Positions 1 through 23,007 of a stretch of DNA of 64,000 nt are shown here, piece after piece. Source of the stretch: Mesorhabditis belari. Its lineage: Eukaryota; Nematoda; Chromadorea; Rhabditida; Rhabditidae. The first letter of the stretch is position 1, and every line of letters starts with the position of its first letter. The stretch is taken from the NCBI GenBank assembly GCA_958450365.1, contig CAUEEP010000730.1, positions 950,001-1,014,000 on the forward strand, written 5' to 3'. Made by a program: the position numbers and the translations under genes. The notes below the pieces were generated by a model that was not told the origin of the DNA, ran no database searches, and saw only the letters and a program-made list of their open reading frames with translations.

Positions 1-11201
<11,201 letters not shown>

Positions 11202-12079
11202 CTTTCTCTCTTTTTACAAAGAACACTCGTTTCCCTTTTTCTTTTCACTTATTGATGGGTGTATTTTCCAGATGTGATTTTGAACACCCCTTCTGGTGAG
11301 GCTTTCGCCTGAAAAGTGAAAAGATTGTAAAAGAATTGTACAAGAAAAGGGCAGAGAGGCAGAAAAGGCAAGAAAAGGCAAGAAATGGTATGAATGAAAT
11401 GAGATTGTAAAAAAAAGCCGGATAGTTGATAGAGATCAAAACAACAAAATGCTTAAAACCAAAGACAACTAGATTTCAATCTAGACTGACTGACTGACTT
11501 CAATCTAGACTTTCAATCTAGACTGACTCAACTAGACTGACTCAAGCCATTTAAGATTAAAAAGCATTTAAGATCATTTAAGATCATATCAAACTCGCGT
11601 GTAGAACGAAAAAAAGCCCGCATAACTTCTTTCTCGTAGAACCATATCAATGAAACATATCAATGAAACATATCAATGAAACGAACCCTATGGTTGATGA
11701 TAGTGGGCCATGAAATTTCAGTCGATATTCGCTTGACAAAATGATCAAACCCGTTTTTCATCAGTTAAACCCGACCAGAAAACAGGCGCTCATTGGGTTG
11801 AGAAGAAAAGAGAATGAATGAAAGAATGAATGAAAGAATGAATGAAATGATGAGAGATCGATGACCTGACTCATCTATAGAAAAGAGAGAAAAACTGAGA
11901 GAATCACTGAAAAAAAGACTATCAAACATAAGGCACAAGATCCTCGTTATGTGTGTGCCAAACAATTGCTTCTTTCTTCTTTCTCATCTCATCAATATGG
12001 GGATAATTTTAGAGTTAAAGTTGAGAAATTTGAGCCAAAGAAATCAAGAAAGACGGGTTGTTGAAATGAATTTTGAGAG
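11202..12079. other. Upstream region of unc-82; no gene seen
   Basis: Immediately 5' of the unc-82 ATG on the minus strand is pyrimidine-rich sequence. Short direct repeats occur (caatctagactgactgact at 11475-11530; catatcaatgaaa three times at 11643-11680; gaatgaaa runs near 11815). It may hold 5' UTR and promoter elements; none can be called from sequence alone. Confidence 0.4.
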
Positions 12080-12935
12080 ATCAATTGATCAATTGATCAA
12101 TTGATATTTGAGGATTCAATGAAACATTCTTACTTACTTCTTACTGAATGCGTACAATAAACATTCAAGTTTCTGTTATTCAGCTTTCATTTGATACTTA
12201 AGCACACACTGTAGCATAAAAGAGTGGCGAGAAAAATGCGTTTAAAGTTAGACTACGCGACGCTCCGACCGTCATTATAGGGAAGCGTAAACATTTATTG
12301 TAAACATTCAAGTTTCTGTTATTCTACATTTTGTGATTTAGTTTTGTGTTTTGAATAACAGAAACTTTTGAATAAGAAAAGAAGTTGATTAAAAATCTAT
12401 TGATTTAAGTATCTCAAAATACTAGTTAGAATGTTTTGCTTAACATTTTCTATTGAGTAAACAATCTTGGTCGATCGATCAATCAAAATCGATCGATTTT
12501 CTGGATTTAATGACAGAAAAACACAAAACTAGACCTCAAAATGTAGAATAACAGAAAATACTAAAAAACTTTTGTGACTACGCTTCCCTATAATGACGGT
12601 CGGAGCGTCGCGTAGTCTAACTTTAAACGCATTTTTCTCGCCACTCTTTTATGTTACAGTGTGTGCTTAAGTATCAAATGAAAGCTGAATAACAGAAACT
12701 TGAATGTTTATTGTACGCATTCAGTAAGAAGTAAGTAAGAATGTTTCATTGAATCCTCAAATATCAATTGATCAATTGATCAATTGATCTGTCATTAAAT
12801 CCAGAAAATCGATCGATTTTGATTGATCGATCGACCTAGATTGTTTACTCAATAGAAAATGTTAAGCAAAACATTCTAACTAGTATTTTGAAATACTTAA
12901 TTGATAGATTTTTAATCAAAATCTTTAATCAACTT
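12080..12935. mobile_element. Interleaved inverted repeats (nested foldback elements)
   Basis: Two long inverted pairs overlap in order A-X-A'-X'. A (about 12080-12180, ending ...gtttctgttattcag) pairs with A' (about 12690-12789). X (about 12386-12536, attaaaaatctattgattta...) pairs with X' (about 12789-12930). Between them are arms of the TACCGTAAATA MITE family interior (gctttcatttgatacttaag, ctataatgacggtcggagcg). No coding potential. Probably one palindromic element inserted into another, followed by rearrangement. Confidence 0.8.
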
Positions 12936-15429
12936 CTTTTCAAAACTGTTCAGCTTTTCAAAGGGTTAGTTTGAACTTTTGTCACTCATTAGCTCACTTT
13001 CTGTGATCCGTTTTGGATTGAGTGTTTTATCAAAAAAAAAACTCAAATTTTAAGCTGATCATTTTCATGTTAGCCAAAAAGTTTCTTGAGTCAAATCCCA
13101 GCTTGAGCATCGATGAGGGAGGATTGAAAAGTATCGATGAGGGAGGATTGACGTAGTCAAATCCCAGCTTTGATTAAAAGAATTTGACTTCCGAGCCTCG
13201 CAAATAAATGAATTGCAATAAGCGAAAAATTAAAATCAGTAAACTTGCTTGGCTACAAATGTGAGGAGATTGAAATCACAAACATTTGATAGAGAAAGAG
13301 AGATGAGAGTTTCTGGAAGAAGATGAAGAAAATTGAAAAGAAGAAAAGAGAAAAGCTGATGTTTGTCTAGGAATACAGAACTCATCTGGTCGAGATCGGT
13401 GAAAGGAAAGAAGAAGAAGAGAGAAAAGTGGGATGAGATGAGATGAGTGAAATTATCGATTCATTCATCGAGTCCGATTCGAAAGAGGAGGTGAGAAAAG
13501 TCGACGAGAAAAGAGAGAAAGGTATCGATGAGGATTGACGTAGTATGTGGTGTTTCGAGAGGATTGAGAGATAGGTTGGGACAGATAATAGAAGTGATGG
13601 TCAGTTGGCACTCGCCTCATCGCCCGTCCCGTTCACTCCCTCCCCTCCTCTCCCTGTGCTCAGTCTCCCCTCAGCCTCCCCTCCCCAATCGCTGTAACAC
13701 AACGGTGAAGAAAAGCCCCATGAAGCTCTGTCTTACCCCTTCTCTCTCTCTTTCCTAGCAGCTTTCCTCTTTTCTTTAACCCATCTATCCCAACAAAATC
13801 TCTCCTACGTTATACACACAAATTTATAGCCTCGTCCCAAATCGTCCTCCCGTTTTTCTTCTGTTTTTATGCAGAGGGTGGAGATGATCGCGAAAAACTC
13901 TTTGGGGCATTAGCTTCTTCATTCACGACAAGTAATCGAATAGGAAACGAAAGCCAAAGCTAGAATAAGAGTAATGAAGAAAAATAGAAGAAAGAAGAGA
14001 AGAGAAAGCGATAAATAAAGGCTAGAGGGAACCTTGAAATAAGAAAGCTGAGCTAAAAAAGCTAAGCTAAAAAGCTAATCTAAAAAACTAAGCTAAGAAA
14101 GCTAATCTAAAAAGCTAAGCTAAAAAGCTAAGCTAAAAAGGCTAATCTAAAAAACTAAGCTAAAAAGGCTAAGCTAAAAAAGCTAAGCTAAGAAAGCTAG
14201 TCATAAGATTTAAAATTCTCTAATCTTTCAGAACTTTCAAGACTAGCTAAAAAAGTAGTGTCAAAACTTGTAATGTCCGACTAATTTCAAGTGGTCGGAT
14301 CATCAAGAATCATAAAATAAAATAACCAAGAAATAGCGTTTTGGTAACAAGTTGGCTGTGTTGGCCTTTTCCCCTTTCCAATGGCCTCCAAAACGACCAA
14401 AGAGTAAATAGAAGCTTGAAATAATGAAAAAGAAACCCAGAAAACCCCTTCTTTCTACAAAATCTCTCGAAGAAACTCGAAAAATGAGGAGAGGAACTCC
14501 GATCATTCAGGTTACATCTAATCTCATCGATGTTCGACATGGGAATGGGTATTTTTAGATGAAAAACAGATATAGCTAAAATGAACATTGAACTGGCTTG
14601 TTAAATGATATCTCTAGATATCAAGAAATCAAATTTCTCAACAAACTCTCAATCCAACTTTCCTCTTTAAAAAACAACTCCTTAGCTCTCAAGTATCATC
14701 CATTTTTGGTGGCTCTTCTTTTTTGCTTCACTAGTTTAGATTAGAAAAATAGTCGAATTATTTTTTTTTAAGATTATTTGCATATCAATAGATACTAATC
14801 AACCAGCTTGTATAGGACAGTAAAAATCGGGTACAATGGAGATATTTGAGTTCTGCTGAGAGTGTACGCTTTTTGAAATATTTCATCAGCGATTAGATCT
14901 GATTAGATTTGAATCTCATCAGCTAATTTGATTCAAATCCAATCAGATCTAATCAGGTGCTAAAACTTCAAACGATTACTAATCACCGGAAGAACTTCTT
15001 CTCACTTCATTCACATGATTGAAGTGGAAAAGATATCGAAAGCCGAGGATCAAGTAAGAGCCATGAAGAAGGAGAAAACAGGAGAGTGGGGCTAAAAAGG
15101 TGGTCAGTGTAAGAAAAGAAACTTGGGAACACCGAGAGGAAAAAAAGAGCCAAAAAAAAATAGGAGTGGGGGATGAAGGGAGAGGCGTCAGTCACTTCAA
15201 CCAAGTAGATGGGGACGAGCACACATGATCCCGGGGACATCCGGGGGGAATGAGAGGGCACAGAAGGGGCAGAACAAGAAGAAACAAACGTGTGCTGCTC
15301 GACACATAAACGGGATCGATCATGAGGGAAATTATCGAGTAGAGGTGATGAAATGACATCAAATCTCTACCAGCCATGGGAAAACGTATAGGGATTTTCA
15401 TAAAACTATATTAAGGCTCAGTTAGGTAT
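12936..15429. other. Gene-free stretch with simple repeats
   Basis: No splice-supported coding exon seen. It contains an atcgatgagggaggattg duplication (13110-13150), a purine-rich block (13290-13530), a pyrimidine-rich block (13615-13760), and a run of agctaa/aaaaagctaagct repeats (14045-14205). The short open frames here are low-complexity and unsupported. Confidence 0.5.
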
Positions 15430-16318
15430 GATTTTGACCGAACTCATGAGAAGCTCATGCGCCTGATGACGACTTCTACGACTGGCTAGCCAAATGGGTC
15501 TCCAGTACAGCAAACATGAAGCGATACCCGCACAAGGCTGGCTACCGCTGGGAGTGCAATTCAGTGCAATGTCGCCAATCAGGGACCAATGATCGTCAAT
15601 ATCATCGCCGCCAATCACGGACCACATCGGTTACTTCGTTGACACGTACTTCGAGTCGACCCACATCACCTCAAGCCTTCCAATTCGCTTATCTCTACTT
15701 CCATCAATACTCATGTTGACATCGTCTGTGAGCTGAAAATTGCTCACAGTGCGATCGAAAAATGGGAACAATGGACTCGTGATTTCTTCAGCTCGTGGTT
15801 CGTCCAACATCCTCGACAAATCGGTGGCTTTGATGTAGACGTGGAGATCGACGAGATATGCATTTCGAAGAGGAAATATAACGTCGAAAGAGTTCCTGGC
15901 CAAGGAAGAATGTGGCTCTTCGGTGAAATCGAACGTGGATCCGGCCTTGGCTTCATCATTTACCTGCTTTGACGTCGCTTTGACGTCGATTATTCAATCA
16001 TTTGTCAGGCTCCATCATTTACAGCAAACTTTGACGAGCTTACACTGGTGTTGTGGCAACATGCTTTGTATGTTGTATCGACACTTGACAGTCAACCATC
16101 AAGTCAATCCTATCAACATTGTCCACACACAGAACACTGAATCTATGTGGTCCCGTTTGAAGAAGTCGATGGTCAAGCGCTCTAATGGTATTAATGTTCG
16201 CTCAAACCAGATGTACACCGACTACATCTACATGAATTCTTGTGGAAGCAAGCGTTCGGCTAGAACACTTTCTTCAACTTCTGGAATCAGATCAGCGTGC
16301 TTTACAAGTGCGAATGAA
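15430..16318 (+). pseudogene. Merlin-superfamily (ISXO2-like, DDE) transposase pseudogene
   Basis: Recognised by family motifs in order: zinc-ribbon-like GYRWECNSVQCRQSGT (about 15540-15590), the conserved block IGGFDVDVEIDEICISKRKY (about 15820-15880) with the first catalytic Asp in VEIDE, then RMWLFGEIERGSG, VNHQVNP, IVHTQNTESMWSRLKK (16110-16160), a DYIYM/EFLWKQAFG segment and the carboxy end NTFFNFWNQISVLYKCE before TGA at 16316-16318. Frameshifts fall between the zinc-ribbon and DDE parts, after GLGFIIYL (TGA), and near 16230, and there is an in-frame TAG after KQAFG. The copy is therefore dead. Merlin elements relate to IS1016/IS1595 transposons (family knowledge). Terminal inverted repeats were not resolved. 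Confidence 0.85.
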
Positions 16319-18181
16319 GCGCCTTTAATTAACCTTCAACCCAACGACCCTCTTTGGGAGCAGGGTCGTTGGATTCTAAGATGTTGCATTTAAAGTGTAA
16401 AAAGGAACATCTTAAAAGTGACTTTTCTGAGATTAAAACTTATTTAGCGGACTTAAGATGTTGAAATTCGCGAATCAGCGTTAAAAATTCAGTAACTTTT
16501 TAGAAACAAAGTCATCAATTCAATGCAAAACTGATACAAAACCAATCTTTTCTCAAAAATATTCGAATTTTAGCATCTAGAGTAGACTTACGCGTTTTAC
16601 GATCAAAGTTAATACCGAATGGAAAATGGATTACGGTAGACAAACATTGAAATGTTCAGCTTATCTGTGATTTTTGACAGTAATTTGACGGATAAGCAAC
16701 CGTAATACAGAATTTAGAGAGGATGGAGCTAGAGAGCTAGCAAAACTTCAAGAAAGTTTGCTAAATGCCTACAAAAGCGCATGATTAGCAGATGGCATTT
16801 GATAAAAACTGAGACGAGGGTGAATTTGTGTGTTTATTTGTATCTGAATTAAATGAATCACTCATCCCAATTCACGAAAAAAAATCAAAGGAATAGGGGG
16901 AAGGGGAGACAAAGAATCGTCGACGATCAGAAGAGGAGAAGAAGAGGCTTTTCGCGGGGTGAATCTTTTCATCGACAAATGAGACCAAATTGAAGAAAAA
17001 AAGGGCGAAAGAGAGGGAGAAAAGCTCGAAAATAAACGTTGAAATTCACTCGAAATTTGGCGACTGCGGGATTATTCACCGATGCTTTTTTTTGAGGGGA
17101 AAAGTGAGATGGCGAGAGAAACGGTATGGAGTTGATGGCAAAGTTGATGCCAGGTATGAAGTACCTGCTCAATTGCGTAACTGAATTACCGATTTGCCTT
17201 CAGCTTTTGGAACAAGTAGTGTAGCCATGAAAATGATCCTTTTAAGTACAATTGGTTGCTGTTCCATTGGTCTGAAATGGTAGTTGAGACGTTCAAAAAT
17301 GTTGCATTTTGAATACCCTGACTTTGGTCAAACCGTATTCATTTCCATATTTTTTTTGCGTTTAACTTGAAAAACCTTCTCAAATGTAAAGATGTGCCAA
17401 AACGCAAAATTTTGTTTGCAAACAGAAAAGAGATTTGAAAGATTACTGCAAGATACGTTGCAGCAAACAACTTTGCTTTGAAATTATAAAAATTATAAAA
17501 ATTATAGAGGATAAAGCTTAACACAGGATGTGGGAGGGTTAAGGGGTATGGAAAAGGGGGAATTGAGGAAAGAGCGGAGAGAAAGATGATGAGGGAAGAT
17601 GAGGATCGACTCGGGATTGGGAGGGCAAACAGTGACAGTCCGCCAGGCCATCCCCTCCACCCTTTCCCTATACTCGTCTTTGCTCTTTTCCTCTTTTTTC
17701 ATTCATCCATCTATCCATCCTGAAGTCCTTACAGAAAAGAAGAAAAAAGAAGCAGGGTGATCGACAGGATAAAGACCAACGAGAAGCGACAGTGGCACAC
17801 CTCTCAACGAGACGACACACCCAACCGAACAACCCAGTCAGTCAGTCCCGTGCATACATCCCCGATCCCCTTGTGAACATCCCTCGTCGTTTGTTTTGGC
17901 GACATAAAAGTTGTCGGGTCCATTCGGATCTCTGGCACCATCGATCTATTCTGTTTCAATGCCAATCATTGATATAGAAGACTTTATTAATTTTGTGAAA
18001 AACGACACAAGGCAAATTTAAAAACTGGAGTTGCACTCCATTCCTCGAGTCCTTTTAAAAGCGCTGCCCGTATGCAAAAGATCACGCAGGTGCGGAGACC
18101 GAGAGAAACAGAAAAATTGGCGAAGATAGTCAAAGCCCAGACCGAGGACCTCCAGCCAACCCTTTCGGCAAAATTCTTCTA
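16319..18181. other. No gene recognised
   Basis: Starts with a small hairpin, aacgaccctctttgggagca + gggtcgtt (about 16342-16370), possibly part of the Merlin element's end. The remainder is AT-rich with a pyrimidine/purine-rich block at 17500-17780. Open frames of 60-70 codons here lack splice sites in register and family motifs. Confidence 0.4.
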
Positions 18182-18189
18182 ATTGTGCC

Positions 18190-18632
18190 GGGAGTGGGAC
18201 AAATGCGACCTTTTTTTTGCGCACCCGGACATTTGCGCACCTTTTTTCGCGTTTTAAAAAAGCTCTAAAAAGCTAATATCAACCAATTTCTATTCCAAAA
18301 GTTGTTTTTCTAGGTAATTTTAGGGCGTAGAATCGAAATTTTGACATATCAGAGCTTGTGGAACCAATTTGAAAGACAAAAAGGCTAGATCAAATTACAG
18401 AAAATTGTTAATTTTTCTCTTTGTATAACTCCGTCCGTTTGTTTCCACAAGCTCTGATATGTCAAAATTTCGATTCCACGCCCTAAAATTACCTAGAAAA
18501 ACAACTTTTGGAATAGAAATTGGCTGATATTAGCTTTTTAGAGCTTTTTTAAAACGCGAAAAAAGGTGCGCTAATGGGCAAGGTGCGCAAATGTCCGGGT
18601 GCGCAAAAAAAGGCCGCATTTGTCCCACTCCC
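18190..18632. mobile_element. hAT-like foldback MITE, copy 2
   Basis: Same termini (GGGAGTGGGAC...GTCCCACTCCC) and arms as the copy at 384-904, with a slightly shorter spacer. Flanks aattgtgcc / aatcgtgcc are a 9-base direct repeat with one mismatch, consistent with an aged 8-bp hAT target duplication. It sits about 200 bases downstream of the phosphate-carrier stop codon. Confidence 0.82.
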
Positions 18633-18827
18633 AATCGTGCCTGTTGTGCATTTAGCAGCAAAAAATAGAGCAAATATAAAATATACCACTTTTATTCACT
18701 ATCCTCAACATAAAAGAATGGAAAAAACACCGTTTCAATTGACGTAAATCACAAATAATCAAACGAGGAGACAATTTATTTCGTACGTGATTGCCAAAGA
18801 CGTATGAACTATTTCGAAATTGCTATT

Positions 18828-20228
18828 CTATTGAGTTCCGGCTGCAGCCAACTTCTTCTTGAGGGATTCTGGCATCTCTGGGGGTGGAGGGCGTGGCAAG
18901 TTCAACGCAACCTAAATTATAACGTACGCGCTGAAATTCGCAATACATTTGTCATGGATATTGTGGTAGTTTCTAACAAATATCCTGGCGATTAATTAAA
19001 CACACCTTGACGGTGTCATAGATGAACCACTGAAGAGCAGTCAGAGTACCAATCATGATGATCCTTGGCGTCAATCCCTTCCAAAGTCCAGCAAACTAAA
19101 TTAATTTCTTAAAATTAACGATTGACAACTCACTCCAAGCTTCTTGATAATCGATCCGGCTGTAGCAGAAGCATCTTGATTCAATTTGGAAACGATGGTA
19201 TCAGCGGGATGGGAAACGACAGCACAGAAGACACCAGCAATATAACCTAAAAAGCCCGAAAGTTTCTCTTAACAAAAGAAAAACAACCTGCAACGAAAGT
19301 CACCAGCAACTGCTCAGATTTGTTGCATTCGGCTCGTGGTTTAGGCACGACATATTTGTACAGCAACTCGACAGTTCTCTCGAAGCACGCGAACTTCATC
19401 ATGGCTGTAATATACCTAGTTAGTAAAGGATTCAGATTTAGTAAGAACTTACTGTACGGAATTTGACGCATCCAGAGTGGTGGAAGTCCTTTGTAGAAAC
19501 CAGTCAATCCTTCTTGCCGATAGATCATTGGTGCGCATCCTCGAAGAGTGGGAGGAGCCCCAGGGCTATAAAAGAAAAATTTATTGCCTGATTGATGATA
19601 ATGAAACATACCTAGTTTGAATTCGAACTTTGGTCGCCTCCATTGGTGCCAAGAGAATATCCGCAAAGAACTCAGCTGAAGCGGAGGCGGCAAGGTAAAG
19701 CGATGTTCGCCAAAGATAGGCTTGCTCCTCTCCCAGCATGTTTGCATAGGCGTTCTTGAAAACCTCGTAGAAGCCGAATTTTCCGAGTCCTTGAAGCGAA
19801 TATCCGATAAGTGTTGGTGCCCATCCTTTAGCAAGCGCACGAACTCCCTCTTCGGCGACGGTCACTCGGAAACCAGTGCCGATACCGGTGTACTTGGCGG
19901 GATCGACCTAACAAAAGTTAGTAAAATAAGAATAAAACTCTTTACCTGAATACGACATTTCACGAGATCAAGGGGAACCATAGCTGTGTGGGTGAGACCG
20001 CAAGACAACACACCACCGAGCGCACAATAAGCGTAGTATTGGCCGCTTCCGAAGGCCACTTCTTTCTTTCCTAAAACAAGACATTTAAAAAGGTTGACAC
20101 TTTTGAATTGTACAATTCAAATTATAAATCTTACCCGAAGATGGTCCATCGCAATCAGCTTTTCTCACAGCCGGGAGCGAGAAAACATTTGATTTAGAGC
20201 TGTCCACCAATTGACTGAAGACGCTCAT
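18828..20228 (-). CDS. slc-25A3: Mitochondrial phosphate carrier (SLC25A3 family)
   Basis: Eight exons: 20228-20135, 20070-19946, 19907-19612, 19565-19453, 19404-19288, 19246-19134, 19095-19006, 18911-18828; all phases agree. The 343-residue product imports phosphate with protons into the mitochondrial matrix for ATP synthesis (family knowledge). The three mitochondrial-carrier repeats show their signatures [22 protein letters not shown] and [10 protein letters not shown]. Other family-typical segments are [49 protein letters not shown] and [20 protein letters not shown]. The protein ends in [10 protein letters not shown]. Length is normal for the family and no residue is obviously missing. 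It is divergent from prefoldin 1, whose ATG is 640 bases away. Confidence 0.96.
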
Positions 20229-20868
20229 TGTTACCCTGAAATGAAAAATGAAGGTGATAAACAACGAATTAAATTAATCAAAAGTAAAAAGTGGAAAGGG
20301 AGACAGTGGGGTCGGCTTGAGCTTAACTGTATTAACTCCCAGCCCATCCAACTCCAAAAACATCTTATTCCAAGCTGGCCCCTCTGACTCCTTTTGCGTG
20401 AAATAAAAATCAAGAGAGAAAAAAACTATGATTTCGAGCAGATTTGGCAAAAAAACTGCTAAGTCAAGATGAGGACCAAACCACACACAGCCAAAGTTTT
20501 CAAGTGATTTAAAAGTAAAACTTTTGCTTAATTCGCCCATGAAGTTGTAATTTAGGTATAAAGCTTTATAACTGAATATCCCAAAAAGATTGGCTGGTTA
20601 AAAAAATTTCGGAGATTCAAGGCCAGACATTGAAATCAAGACGAATTTTGTGGTGCACCGCCTAAATCTACTGGTTCTGTATGATTTTCTTCTTTCTCCG
20701 TGTTATTTCGTTGCTGTCAGTGCTTTTTTGAGGGAAAGTGTCGCGGGACCCATTCACTTTCTTTGTATTTCATGAGCATCTATCCTTTTTGGCGTTTAGC
20801 CAGCTGATTAAACTACAATTTTTAGGAGCACTTCTGCAAGCAAAGGAACTTCTAGCCGATCTCCAAAA

Positions 20869-21676
20869 ATGGCCGCGGATGCTGAATTGAAAAAGGTAAC
20901 TTTGACGTGTCGGATGATTAAATGTCTGATTTAGGCTTTCCAAGATCTCCAGATGAAGATGGCCGACGCCAAGCAGAAGATCGGTGAAGGAGAAGCTCAA
21001 AAGAAGAAGTATTCGGCGGTAGGTGATCTTTTGAAAATCTTATTCAAGCATGCGTTTAGAAATCTCGTATTGCCGATTTAACGGCAGACCAGTTGAAAAA
21101 CTTCCCAGCGTCAACATCGGTAGGCGTTTTTACAAGCTTAAATCTATAAACAGCTACTTCCCCGAAGGGCAGTTTTCAACTTGTTTTATTTAATTAGTCG
21201 CTTTTCAGAAGCAAGAAAGTTTAAAAAAATTAAAAACGGTAGACGTGCAAAACTGTCCTCTCCTCTCAGAAGTGGAAGTTGTATGTTAGCTACATTAGCT
21301 TGCTCAATCTGGTTAGACTATATTTAATAGTCGTTTTATCGTCTATACCTTATTGTATAGTAGAATTCCTACCTTTTTACACCCATTATAAATAGATTTA
21401 GGTATATCAAACGCTTGGGCGTATGTTTGTCTTATCGGGTCTCGATCAAGAAATCTCTCGACATTCTGACGAGTCTAAAGGATATAAGGTGAAATTCAAT
21501 TTGATTTTTCAAAAATTTATTAAGTTTTAGGAGAAAGTAGCTGCACTCGATCGGCAAAAGGAATATCTTCAAAAGAGCGTAGAAGAGAGTGAAAAAAACT
21601 TGCGGTAAGCCATTTTTTCTTTGTTTAATTTGTGTATTATTTTAGTGAGATGATTGAAATACGGCGACGGGAATAA
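20869..21676 (+). CDS. pfd-1: Prefoldin subunit 1 (beta-type)
   Basis: Six exons: 20869-20895, 20935-21018, 21060-21119, 21402-21488, 21531-21604, 21646-21676, giving 120 residues, close to human PFDN1. Prefoldin is the hexameric cytosolic chaperone that hands nascent actin and tubulin to the chaperonin CCT (family knowledge). Sequence shows two coiled-coil arms (MAADAELKKAFQDLQMKMAD... and EKVAALDRQKEYLQKSVEES...EMIEIRRRE) flanking the beta-hairpin region with GRMFVLSGLDQEI, the subunit-1 signature. Introns 1 and 2 are only 39 and 41 bases; intron 3 is 282. The TAA stop is embedded in an AATAAA polyadenylation signal. Confidence 0.95.
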
Positions 21677-21685
21677 AGCTTTATT
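21672..21685. terminator. Palindromic AATAAA signal shared by two convergent genes
   Basis: AATAAAGCTTTATT is a perfect 14-base palindrome, so it presents AATAAA on both strands. On the plus strand it overlaps the pfd-1 stop codon (GAATAAAGC). On the minus strand it lies 15 bases past the stop of the claudin-like gene. The two stop codons are 23 bases apart, so both transcripts must end here and their 3' ends overlap. Role inferred from the motif and position. Confidence 0.75.
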
Positions 21686-21699
21686 GAGGACTCATTTTT

Positions 21700-23007
21700 T
21701 TACAGGTACATACTGATTCTTTTTTCTTCCAATAGAGTTCGATGTCTTAAGTAGAGAGCTGAAGACACCAATGAGATTACAAAAGCAATTAACAAAATTG
21801 CAGATGAAGCCGCTGTGTAATAATACGCCCATCCGTAATGATACTAAATTCAAAGTTGATCATCTCGCTATTTGGTGTGTTATTATATGAGTTTTATAAA
21901 TTAAACGTTGATTTCTTGTTAGTTTTCTTGTTATTGTAAATTTAATACCATGTAAAGGACTCCATTCGTCGATTCCATTTGATTTTCCTTTAATTCGTTG
22001 TGGTACGTGTAAACAATGAATCCAGCGGTTGATGAAATTGCTGTTGTAATGATTTTTGTGCCTTTAAATAATAAAGCATCTTATACCTGCAATAAAAACT
22101 ACGAGCGAGTGTGCAGTAGAGCAAAGTGGTGAGTAGAGAGTGCAAATCGAGAAAGCAACAGCCATAAAAGACGACAAAATTGCCAATGATATGAGGATCA
22201 GAGTACACAGCTCGAAATCTGAATAGTTTTGAGAGTTTACAATTACCTATTTTAATTTTGTATGCTTCGAATTACCAGAGTAGAACTGTCGGTAGTCAAT
22301 TGGGATATTGCTTGGCGCCCGTCTCCTCAGATGACAAGAGTATTCATTGTGAGGCCAGTCTATAAGTGTTCAGTTTGAGTCTTTTACATTTATCTACCAA
22401 TTCCTCCTGTGTACGGCATCTCACCGTTTGGCTCATAACAAAAACGGAAAAGCCCATAGTATTTAGTGCCGCGAGTTTCATCATTGTGCACATAACGGTA
22501 TGAAATCTGAAATTTTCTTATTGAAGCCCAATCACTGAATTGGGGAGCTGGTCAAAACAGTGCCACGGCAAAAATAGCCCCTCTGCAATTAAGTTTCTAT
22601 ATGTTTTTATTCTTATTAGATGCGGAATAAAATTTATCTACACTTTGTATACTTTGGGATCACTTAAAAGAGAATTGGTGTCGAGAAAAGCTCTTTTTAA
22701 GCCCTTTTTCGTTTTTTTGGAATTTTCTCATCCCAGATTAGTTCTAAACAGCTCCAAAAAATTCAGCAGATAGCTAATTTTTTTCTACATCCAATCAAAA
22801 TAAGAAACACAAATAAACTTAACGGCAAACGCATTATTTTGGCTGGCGCTGTTTTGATCAGCTCCCTTGAATTGAGATAAAACTTACAGAGAAAATGCAT
22901 GCCGACAGTGCTGAGGCGGCAATCAGGGCACCGGCTGAAGAGATGCAAATAAAAGGTAAAGCAAGGCAATGCGGATCTCGACGCGTCGGCGGCGGTGATC
23001 TTGACAT
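21700..23007 (-). CDS. Claudin-like (nematode Clc-like) tetraspan membrane protein
   Basis: Six exons: 23007-22888, 22506-22398, 22359-22276, 22218-22087, 22061-21949, 21843-21700; 233 residues; phases agree throughout. Four hydrophobic segments are visible: LALPFICISSAGALIAASAL (TM1), ELCTLILISLAILSSFMAVA (TM2), CSTAHSLVVFIAGTKIITTA (TM3) and TAASSAILLIAFVISLVSSA (TM4). The first extracellular loop has the claudin-type arrangement YYGLFRFCY...YSCHLRRR, with two cysteines. The YHYGWAYYYTAAS start of TM4 recalls the GWSFY motif of claudin relatives. Such proteins act at the cell surface, in junctions or channel regulation. Exact paralogue not assigned. Convergent with pfd-1. Confidence 0.82.

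Noticed and set aside
13528..13758. Open frame with Pro/Ser-rich product
   Set aside because: Pyrimidine-rich sequence without family motifs or splice sites in register.
15631..15959. Minus-strand frames opposite the Merlin remnant
   Set aside because: The plus strand carries VEIDE and the zinc-ribbon motif; the minus frames are shadows.
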